Assembly (NCBI GenBank): GCA_963920525.1
Contig: OY986435.1
Span: 220,378,899 to 220,442,898, forward strand
Direction: 5' to 3'
DNA: 64,000 nt
Source of the DNA: Dichetophora obliterata
Taxonomy: Eukaryota > Arthropoda > Insecta > Diptera > Sciomyzidae
The position numbers and the translations under genes were made by a program. A model generated the notes under the pieces. That model saw only the letters and a program-made list of their open reading frames with translations. It searched no databases and was not told the origin of the DNA. Shown here in pieces: positions 55,580-64,000 of the stretch; the stretch's first letter is position 1; each line of letters starts with the position of its first letter.

Positions 55580-55875
55580 CTTATGACACTAGGGTGGACC
55601 CTAAAAATGTGTTTCTTTTGCTTTATACTCTTTCTGTATGTGCTGTCAGTATTAAAGGGTCGCTGATTTCGAATCTTATTGTTAGGATTTTTGACAAAAA
55701 TTGTTGACACTATTGTGGGCCTTAATAATGTGTTTTTGTTTCATACTCTTTGGACATGCGCTGGTCACTGATTTCGAATCTGATTTAAAAATTTAAAAAA
55801 AATTTTGACGCCAGTGTGGACCCTAAAAATGTGCGTATTTTTTTCGTTTTATACTTTAAGTAAGTCCAGCTTTCA
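55580..55875 (+). repeat. ~100-116-bp tandem repeat, three units
   Basis: 'gtggaccctaaaaatgtg' or a variant recurs near 55592, 55708 and 55810. In the first two units it is followed by 'atactctttctgtatgtgct'-type and 'ctgatttcgaatct' words. Confidence 0.7.
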
Positions 55876-56278
55876 ATCCAAATTTTCAATCAATTCAAGC
55901 TCCATACGAATGGTCCACACAATGGCTGAAATGCATAAAAAGTGAGCATTTGCTCTAGCCAATGACTGCTTAATTCTCAACGCCTTGTTGAGTCATGACA
56001 CTAACATCGCTGGCAATGGTGCCTGCCTATTTTCATCTCTCATAAGAATTTTACATCTTCAATATCAATAAATAACATTTTTTTTTTATTTAAATATTAA
56101 ATTCAACTTTTTGATTTATTTGCTCATTTACATTATTTGCCTTTAAAAAATTATATAAAATATGTGTTAGTTGTTGGTTCTTTTATCGACCTTAATTCGT
56201 TATTTACTAAAAATAAAAAAACAAAAATCGACTTATGCTTTTTTCTTTAGCAGTTTGACATTTCTAGCAGTTTGACAT
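55876..56278. other. Non-coding stretch
   Basis: A 17-bp tandem doublet 'agcagtttgacattt' at about 56250-56281 borders the LINE tail. No gene is seen. Confidence 0.4.
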
Positions 56279-57568
56279 TTTATTTATTTATTTATTTATT
56301 TATTTAATTATTTATTTATAAGCGCTTGTAATAAATAAACTTATAGTTAAGCACCGATAACATGTGTGGATATAAATCAACAAATTTTTAATGTTAAACA
56401 CTTAAACATAATCTTGAACAAAAATTAATTAATTAAATACATTGAGATCAAAAACACTTTTTAAAAAACGATTATAAGAATTTAAAACTAAAAATTCAAA
56501 ATAAAATAACTTTAAATTAAGAGAGAAAAATAACATTAAAAAGGAATGAATTAGGTAAGAAATCGAATGAAAAGAGATAAATGAAGAAAAATAATATAAT
56601 AGCGAATCAAGTAAAAAAAGATAAAAGTTTTGGTTAGAAGGAAGACAAATAATCTGATAATTTAGATTTAAATATGGTTGTATTGCAAGTACGCTGTAGA
56701 TACGGTGGGAGTGAGTTCCAAAGACGTATGGAATTAACAAAGAACTGACGTTCGGACGCTAAGCAGGCATGTTTTGGTTGTTTCCGCGCTGAGATCTTAA
56801 AAATTTTAGTTTACTATATAAGTAAACTGGCTCTTTGGTAAAAATAATTTTGTGCAGAAAGACTAACGCCCTCAAGTTCAAAGCACTGTCAAAAGTCAAA
56901 TTGAATATTTTTTTTTTCATACTGGGATATACGGTCGGTTCGTTTAAGTCCGAAGACATAACGAGCGATGTTGTTATAGGAAACGTTCAACTTGCGCTTA
57001 CTAGCAGCATCACAGTATGCAAAAATTTCGGATCCGTACAATAAGGTGGGGACAAGATACGTTTTAGCTAATAACATTCTTATGTTAAAGGGGGTGAAAA
57101 ACTGTGTGGCCCATAGGCTACGGAGCATACCATAAACTTTTCCTACAGTGATGTTGACATTATTCGTCCAATCTAAAGTGCTGCTGAAGGTAATACCCAA
57201 ATTTTTTGCCGTTTTTACAACTTCAATACATGACCCATTTATAGTAACGTCCGGAAAGGGCATAGAAGAGTTATGTTTTCTAGTTATAATTAAACATTTT
57301 GACTTATTTGGGTTTATGCTAAAGCCATTAGCGGAAGCCCAATCGTAAATTTTACACAGATTAGCATTCAGACTATCAACACACGTGGTAATATCACATT
57401 TGCGACAGCTAGTATACAGTTGTACATCATCAGCGTACATTTGTATACCACAATTTTGCAACACAGTTGGTAAGTCGTTTATATAAACCGAAAATAAAAG
57501 AGGGCCCATTACAGAGCCTTGAGGAACGCCACGGATTACAGGTAAGAATTTAGAAGTAGCGCTGCCTA
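56279..57568 (-). mobile_element. LINE-1 family, copy 2 (3' part), cut by the CACTA element
   Basis: On the minus strand the RT part is followed by a 3' UTR and a (TAAA)n tail (56279-56322 on the plus strand). The coding sequence runs right up to 57568, where the next element starts CACTCT. The 5' part of the LINE is therefore probably beyond the window on the far side of that element, not lost by truncation. Confidence 0.8.
56745..57560 (-). pseudogene. LINE-1 RT C-terminal half
   Basis: It begins 'VGSATSKFLPVIRGVPQGSV', then 'GPLLFSVYINDLPTVL', 'MYADDVQLYT' and 'GKVYGMLRSLWATQFFTPFN'. The frame 57509-56889 is open through most of the thumb. A shift near 56890-56960 leads to 'ALVFLHKIIFTKEPVYLYSK'. 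It matches the copy at 7526-8320 plus 11394 onward and is better preserved. Confidence 0.85.
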
Positions 57569-57992
57569 CACTCTAAAAAAAAAGTGTAAGTTTACTATGA
57601 TTATAATAGTAATAATTTGTTCGATATTCAACTAAAGTGTAACTTCACTTCAACTTTTGAAGTAATTTTAAAATGCCAAGAGTTAAACATAAGGTTGAGT
57701 AATATTAAACGCTAACTGTTGAATTTTGCTGCAATGTGAATATCAATATGAAACAATTATTGCAGTTAAACACATCATTCAGTAAAAATACGCACAAGAT
57801 GTTGAATTTGGCTACTATATCAATAGTAAGCATTTACACCACTTCAAGAGTTGTATTAAGATTCAGCAAATATTATACTTTCAATTCTCATTCAAGTGTG
57901 CTTATAATCTTGTACGGACGGTTCTTTATAGCTTTAACTAAAATTAACTTAAAACTAATATTTAAGCCTAAGTAGTAAATTGGGATATTAAT

Positions 57993-60586
57993 ATGTTTGT
58001 GTGTAATATATGTAAAAAGAGTTTTATGTATTTGAACTTTTACAACTCTCATTTATATTTGCATAAAGAAGATAAATGCTATGAATTTAAGTGCTTGTAT
58101 CCCAAATGCAATAGCATATTTTTAAATTACATCTTGTATGAAGTTCATTTTTCGCGTTTTCATGCAATAAAACGAAATTTGTTTAATAAGAAGGCATTTT
58201 CGTCTGATAAATATAAGTGTTCAATAAGTCAGTGCAATTATATTGGAACAAGCCATAATGACATATATCGTCATGTTCTTAAACATGGTTTTAGTTCTCA
58301 AAACATAAAGTGTCCAATTCCTCAGTGTTCAAAAGCATTTTGTCACAAATCTTCCTTTCGCTCGCATTTTTTTCGTCAGCATAAGCAAAACAACCCAGCT
58401 AACCCTAATACTGGATGTAGCATCCGTACATTAGAAAGAAACAAAAATATTTCATTTGATAAACTGAACCTTTCGGCAGTGGCTTCCTGCGAAAAAATTG
58501 AAAATATACCCACCAAAAAATCGAGTTCTTTTACAAACTTAATAACAACACTTACGTGCAAATATAATATACCAGAAGTTTGTTTAAATTTTATGCTAAA
58601 AGGACTTTTCGATATATTTACAGAAAATACAAATATAAATATATTAAAAATAAAGAAAATATTTGCAGAGTTTAATATTTCAGACAAGGAAAATGAAATA
58701 ATTAGCTTACTCCAGCGGTCAAATTTATCAAATGAATTAAAAAGCCATCTGTCTGAATATAAGCGAGACAAATATTTAACAGCACACAGTTGCTTTATTG
58801 CACCAAAAAAGATATTTCTTGGCGTAGACAATTTACATAAAGAATGTTTTTTTTATTATATTCCCGTATTGGAAACATTAAAAAGCTTATTATGTGACAA
58901 AAACTTCTTTGAAATATTTTGCCAAGAAAAAATTTCTGAAAATAACCTATATTGCGATTACAATAATGGTTCAATTTACAAAAACCAACAGTTTTTTATA
59001 GCCGGTGACAAAAAAATTGAACTTCTAATTTTTCAAGACGCCTTTGAATTGTGTAACCCCTTGGGTTCTTAAAAAAAAACATAAGCTTCTTGGCTTATAT
59101 TTCTTAATTGGTAATATTGATATAAAATTTAGATCAATAATACAAAATATTCAATTAATAATGTTATTTAATGAAAGTTTTATTAAAAGTTTTGGGTTCA
59201 AAACCATTTTGCAACCTTTACTAAGCGATTTGCATATATTGGAGTCTGAAGGCTTAATTTTTCACGATGCAAATAATATTGAAAGGCGATTCTTTGGAAC
59301 AATTTTTTCCGTAATTGGTGATAATTTAGGGGCACATCAAATTGGTGGATTTAATGAAAATTTTAGCTTCTCTCAATATGTTTGTCGTTACTGTTATTTT
59401 GAATTGAAATGTTTAGCTGAAAAAGATGTAGAAATTCGTCAGTTACGAAATAAAACCAATTATAATTTTTTTAATTTCCGAAGAAAATTTCAACCAGGGA
59501 GTACGAAGTAATTCTTGTTTAAATATGCTTAAATATTATCATGTTTGCAATCCTGGATTACCGCCATGCATTGCGCATGATTTGTTTGAAGGAATTATTC
59601 CATATGACTTGATGGAAATTCTTAAGAACCTTACAGGTTCTTTCAATTTTACTTTTGATTATATCAATGCGTTTTTGGCAAATTTAAGAAAAAAATTTAA
59701 GCTTCGCTTATCATTTCCATTATTGAATGCCAAAATGAAAAAACTACCTGGAAAGTCTGATGAAGTCAGACATATATTATTTTTGATGCCACTCGTACTA
59801 GTTGACGTTGTTCCAAATTATGAAGATGAAATGTTTTTCTTTTTTTTAACAATGATAGAAATGTGTCGCCTTATTTGTGCACAGAAAATTACAAATTCTC
59901 AATTAGAATTGTTAAATTTTCACACAAATACTTATTTTGAATTAAGAAGAGAATGCCTACCTAACATAAATTTAAGACCCAAACATCATTATGTTAAGCA
60001 TTATCCAGACCTAATAAAACAATTTGGGCCCTTAAAAAATTTATTTTCGTTACATTTTGAGCATAAGCATCAATATTTTAAAAATATATCTAGAAAATGC
60101 AAGAATTTTAAAAATATTACGTTAACTTTATCAAAAAGACATCAATATTTGCAAGCAAGTCTTTTTGGAAATCGGTTTAAGACTACTATTGTTTGTGATA
60201 ACATATATGAACTTAAAAATGATATGTTTTGTATTCAAATTCCAAGTATTTTTAAATATGTTTAAAAAAAAATATCGTTTCTTGGTACTGTATATAAAGA
60301 AAATGACGTTGTGTTATATTCAATAGACGAACAAAAAAATTTAAATATTCTTATTATAAATTCGATATTTATAAGCAATTCTTATAAAAATTTTATTCTT
60401 TATGGAAAATTACTGAAAATGTGGTACAATAGTACAATAAGCTTATATGAATCGTATTCTATAGAAAATAATAACTTTGGTATCATACAGAATAACAAAC
60501 TAATAATACATGAATGTATAAATATATTAAGAATGAATAATAAGTACTACTTCGCACCATTTTCCTCTTTTGTAGAGAATATATAA
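57993..60586 (+). pseudogene. C2H2-finger EnSpm/CACTA-type transposase, three lesions
   Basis: The start ATG at 57993 opens four C2H2 fingers: 'FVCNICKKSFMYLNFYNSHL', 'KCLYPKCNSIFLN', 'YKCSISQCNYIGTSHNDIYR' and 'KCPIPQCSKAFCHKSSFRSH'. The catalytic region follows. 'FQDAFELCNPLGS' probably holds the first Asp. Then come 'GDNLGAHQIGGFNENFSFSQ', 'GLPPCIAHDLFEGIIPYDL', and 'RPKHHYVKHYPDLIKQFGPL' with 'LHFEHKHQYFKNI', which parallels the DUF4218-like end of plant CACTA transposases, its Glu probably catalytic. There are two +1 shifts (after 59069 and near 59495) and one in-frame TAA (60263-60265). Otherwise about 860 codons are continuous. The protein would cut and paste the element from the nucleus. 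Confidence 0.75.
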
Positions 60587-60791
60587 AAATAACTATTACT
60601 TAAATGTTACTTCTTGCTTTCTCTCATTATATTATCGTTTTTATTGTTATCATTATGTTTGTTGTCTTGTTTACTGGGATAAGCAACTGTTCGTCTTGTT
60701 TACTGGGAAAAGCAGCTGATTTTGACGCTTGTTTTAAATCTATTGCAAAATCTATTAATGCATAGAATAATTTCATTGTAAATAATATCTA

Positions 60792-62772
60792 ATGGATAGA
60801 CATATAATAAAACTATGGAGTGCCGACAGAAGGAAGAGGAAAGCGTTTCTGTGCCAGCCTTCAATCGGGCCAATAATACAAAAAGGTATGTAAAATTGAG
60901 TTCTCAAAGATTCTTGAATAACTATATTTTTCTTAATTATAGCAAAGGATTATGATCTTTATGGTAGTAAACTAGTTTTAGAATTTGACGGGACTGAAAT
61001 CGAGGACGATGAAATCCTTAAACTATTTTTAGATGACAAAAACACTCTAATGATTTTGCATACAACAGAAAGGTGGACACCAACGATGGAGTGCAATCCT
61101 TCCGAAGCAGACAATTCCAAAAACTACATGTCACAATCGCAAGGTTCAGAAGCAGCACTTAAAGCAACTTTAACCACAGATAATTCTCAAAGTTTCTTCG
61201 ACATCGTTGCAGTCGCCGACAACCAAGAAAATATTTTCGATCTGCAACAGTACAATGATCCAAACTCAGACCATACAGAATTTGAAGAGAATCTCGAATG
61301 TTTTGCAGTACCTGAAGAAAATCTTGAATGTTTTTTAATACCCGAAGAGGATTCTGCATGTTCTTCAGTACCCGTTCTTGTTCCAAAAGATTCTCAAAAT
61401 GCTGGCAGTAGTAAAAATTGTATTTACAATAATAGCCTAAGACCTGTGGCACCATGTGATGCGTTTGAAAACTTTGCTATTCCGTGGCAAAAAATGTCTC
61501 CAGAGTTAAATAATGCTTTTCATAAGAAAACAAAACTCGGTAAGCTTACAAATGGTTTTGCAAATATTGTGGTTGATCATCTTCGTGGAATATCTCATCT
61601 TATTCCAATGAGCGTGTATAGAAATATTGCTCACAAAGCAGCGATACAATATCCTGAATCGTTTGTGGAAAGAGATGGAGAAGGACATATAATGTCACAC
61701 AGTCCGGTGTCTCTCATTACCAGAATGAGAAATCGTAACAATTTTCTAAATTCAAAACCAAAAAGGAAAGGAAACTTTGAAATTTCAGATGTGCCAAATA
61801 AAAGAAACAAATTATTAAGCGCTCTGGCAAAAACTTGCGTAAATTGGCAGCCACAAACTTCAAACAATCACAGTGAGGAAGACATTTTATCAAAACAAAA
61901 ATATTTACTTATGATATATAACCAAAGAGATACAAAGATTGGTGATAAAGAAAATATACGAAAATACATGAAGGATTGCTACTCGACGCAAAGAAAATTT
62001 TTTAATGATACAAATCATATGGCCAGCGATTTTTTAACAAACTTGCCAATGATATTTCATAAGGAATGTCTGTTCGACCATTTCAAGAATCTTATGGATT
62101 TAGATGTAAATACATTCAAAAAAAACTTTGATGCTTCCAAAATTAAACTAAGCTTGATTTTAAAAACTCCCGGAATCAAACATGATGATGACGAATCGAT
62201 AATAAAAGCTATTTGCTTATATTTTAATGAAAAATATGAACTCATATTTAAAAAATATGAGGTGAGTTGGTTGTATATTTATAGTATTATTTTTTTTTTT
62301 GGTATATACAAACTTGTTAATATACACATATTTTCGTTATTTTTAGTTTGGTACAACAATTGAAAATATAAAAAAAGACTGCAATACATCAGCTCCGTGG
62401 ATAACAATAATTAGTAAATATTCATTTCATACTTTAATGTTAGCCTGATGAAATGTTTTAAAAATGTTTTTTTTAGATACATTACCAGATAAAAACACCA
62501 AATGCATGTCCTACATATGGTTAGAAGGAAAAATAACATCACAGGAGAAATTTTTCGATTTGGTTGATCTGATAGTGCAATTGCTATGCTATTATTATAT
62601 TTTCAACATAATTTATCCCAAAAATGTGTCACAAACTTATGAGTTTTTAATGAGGTACTTTTTTAAATTCTATCCATCTCAACTGAGGGGCCAAAAAAAA
62701 AATATAAACAATTTAACAAAAATTAACACTCTTATTAAAAAGCTTGATGGAACTATTAACATTGATATATAA
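60792..62772 (+). CDS. Second CACTA gene: CIDE-N-like/acidic/basic protein, four exons
   Basis: Predicted exons are 60792-60885, 60943-62261, 62347-62413 and 62477-62772, with introns starting GTATGT, GTGAGT and GTAAAT and ending TAG. Together they give 591 codons with no stop, each phase matching. Residues ~32-70 ('SKLVLEFDGTEIEDDEILKL' ... 'NTLMIL') resemble a CIDE-N domain. Residues ~147-175 carry imperfect 'EENLECFxxP' repeats. Residues ~205-300 ('IPMSVYRNIAHKAAIQYPES', 'SLITRMRNRNNFLN') look like a conserved domain I recall in animal proteins of this CIDE-N type. 'KPKRK' (~303) is a possible nuclear signal. The unspliced frame (61050-62363) ends in intron-encoded hydrophobic residues, which should not be read as a membrane segment. 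It lies 205 bp after the transposase. A role as accessory transposition protein is inference. Confidence 0.7.
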
Positions 62773-63744
62773 TATTTCACTTTTTTTAATTATTGCAAAA
62801 AAGATTATTTAATCAGATTTAAATTTTCGAGTTGAAAAACGTGTTTTAAAGCTTTTTTTAAATGTAATTAAATCTAGCACGATAATTTTTTAAATAATTT
62901 ATTCTTTATCAAATATCATTGGCCAATTTATTAAAGTATCTGGCCACATGATTCGTATCATTAAAACTTATTGATTTAAATTGCAAGTTTATTAAAAATT
63001 GCAAGTTTGTAAGAACAAATATGTCGATATTAACTTTTATAAAAATGAATTATTTATATTGATTGAATACGAAACGTAAGTTTCTTTTCGTACAAATTTT
63101 TTTATTTACTTTTAAAATTAAAATAAAAACTAAAATAGTAAAGCAAAGAAAATTGTATACATTCTTAATCTGCATCACCTCCTGTGTTGATTTAGTCGTG
63201 ATCGTTTGCCCGTCTGTGATTGCGATTACAGCCATAATTCTGAAGTTATCGTAATAATATTTTATATTTCTATCTAACAAGTAAATATAAAGTATAGAAA
63301 TTAAGAAATTGGATGAAAACCTTGACCTCACAAACAAAGTGCTGTTATCAAAGTAACAAAACCTCTATGAGTTTTAAAAAATGTATGCATTGACTGGATA
63401 TTTTATACAGAGGCTAATATATTGCACCTAATCTACAAAAGAGGCACAACTCCAAATTTTGAAATTTCCAGGAGAGGCAAAAAACAAGTTTTTACTTTTT
63501 AGGGACTCCATACAAAACTAAGTGACGAAACTATTGTTTTTTTTTAATATAGAGGAAGAAAATAAGTATAACTTTTTGATAGTTGATTTAGACGATCATT
63601 ACGAACAGCTTAAATTTAAATGGCTAAATTTGTAAATTTTGAGTTGTGTCTCTTTTGTAGATGGGGTGCGATATATGAAACGAAGGTATTCTGGATTTCA
63701 GATTTGAAAAATTTTCTTTTGACTTTGGCTAAGTCGAAGAAAAA
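62773..63744. other. Right subterminal region of the CACTA-like element
   Basis: AT-rich and non-coding. A family A fragment (63180-63345: CCCGTCTGTGATTGCG head, 'acagccataattctgaagtt', 'ggatgaaaacc') sits inside. An 'atctacaaaagaggcacaac' word at 63430 recurs inverted at about 63640-63660. Confidence 0.5.
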
Positions 63745-63923
63745 GTAATATGATAAAACTACTCGTCTCATAACAGCAAAATTCAACAACTGCTAAATAA
63801 TAACAACCTCAGAAGTAGTAAAATTCAAGAAATGTTGTTTAATTTTACTACTTCTGATGTTGTTATTACTTAGCAGTTGTTGAATTTTGCTGTTATGAGA
63901 CGAGTAGTTTTATCATATTACTA
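63745..63923. repeat. Long hairpin, ~80-bp arms, in the CACTA subterminal region
   Basis: The left arm (63745-63824) is the near-perfect reverse complement of 63841-63923, including 'actactcgtctcataacagc' and 'agaagtagtaaaatt', with a loop of about 16 bp. 'gttgaattttgctg' in its right arm also occurs near the element's left end (57719-57732). Confidence 0.9.
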
Positions 63924-64000
63924 AACTTATTGAACTGATAATACGAAAGTTGTGTTTAATTTTACTATACTTCAATAGTGAAGTTTGTGTTGAATAATAC

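Larger units (their letters stand above)
57569..64000 (+). mobile_element. EnSpm/CACTA-like transposon with two genes (right end outside the window)
   Basis: The left terminus CACTCTAAAAAAAAAGTGTA starts at 57569 in the middle of LINE-1 copy 2. Two tandem plus-strand genes follow: transposase (57993-60586) and a spliced CIDE-N-like gene (60792-62772). Near the window end the sequence, read in reverse, shows 'tattcaacacaaacttcact', mirroring 'attcaactaaagtgtaactt' about 55 bp inside the left end. The right terminus should therefore lie roughly 50-60 bp past 64000. The left flanking CTA would be one copy of a 3-bp duplication if this is CACTA-type. The interior includes a family A fragment and a long hairpin. 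Confidence 0.75.

Noticed and set aside
62262..62363. C-terminal membrane segment on the second CACTA gene
   Set aside because: The hydrophobic residues are translated from an intron that starts GTGAGT at 62262.
1..64000. CRISPR arrays, bacterial operons, riboswitches
   Set aside because: No spaced direct-repeat arrays with unique spacers and no prokaryotic gene order; the content is plainly that of an insect genome.

Overview
The window looks like repeat-dense euchromatic or pericentromeric DNA of an insect, most likely a higher fly. It is strongly AT-rich. Its mobile elements (jockey-type LINEs, LOA-like LINEs with RNase H, mariner, Tc1, piggyBac, Transib and a tRNA-derived SINE) and its GGGCGTGG-type tandem repeats are typical of Diptera. 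I found no convincing host gene, rRNA or functional tRNA gene. Nearly everything that can be recognised is a transposable element or its remains. The genus cannot be fixed from sequence alone.

Layout. 1-12.4 kb: a non-coding repeat (family B) split by a LINE (LINE-1, about 4293-11935). LINE-1 is itself split by a Transib-like element (5180-7048, target duplication CAGCG) and by an antisense RTE-like LINE fragment (8367-11311, 13-bp duplication). The RTE fragment is split in turn by a 5'-truncated LOA/I-type LINE with an open RT-RNase H frame (8660-10787, 12-bp duplication). 12.8-15.4 kb: another family B copy split by an element holding a 127-bp tandem array, a MITE with a tRNA-like core and a foldback repeat. 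17.9-22 kb: 47-bp and 117-bp tandem arrays, and the ~150-bp family A repeat. 23.2-24.0 kb: an 867-bp Tc1-type palindrome. 26.3-29.9 kb: Tc1 transposase remains, a MITE and a SINE. 31.3-35.0 kb: a Transib element with perfect 5-bp duplications, CACAGTG ends and a transposase C-terminus, split by an unassigned 1.87-kb TIR element. 35.7-37.5 kb: a broken Myb/SANT-like gene and a rearranged LOA copy. 39-44 kb: pogo remains and a piggyBac pseudogene split by a mariner. 45.8-49.6 kb: a nearly complete decayed jockey-like LINE (LINE-2). 50.2-54.6 kb: a LINE endonuclease fragment, then a long-TIR element of unknown family hit by a mariner, a piggyBac-type MITE and a SINE. 56.3 kb to the end: a LINE-1 copy interrupted at 57568 by a large EnSpm/CACTA-like transposon that runs off the window.

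The CACTA-like element is the best candidate for something new. It starts CACTCTAAAAAA and carries two tandem genes. The first is a C2H2-finger transposase (57993-60586) broken by two +1 frameshifts and one stop. The second (60792-62772) can be spliced from four exons into an uninterrupted 591-codon frame. It starts with a CIDE-N-like fold, followed by an acidic repeat and a basic domain. The right subterminal region holds an ~80-bp-arm hairpin that shares words with the left end.

The genes here do not form a host pathway. They document successive rounds of insertion, with target-site duplications that order the events.
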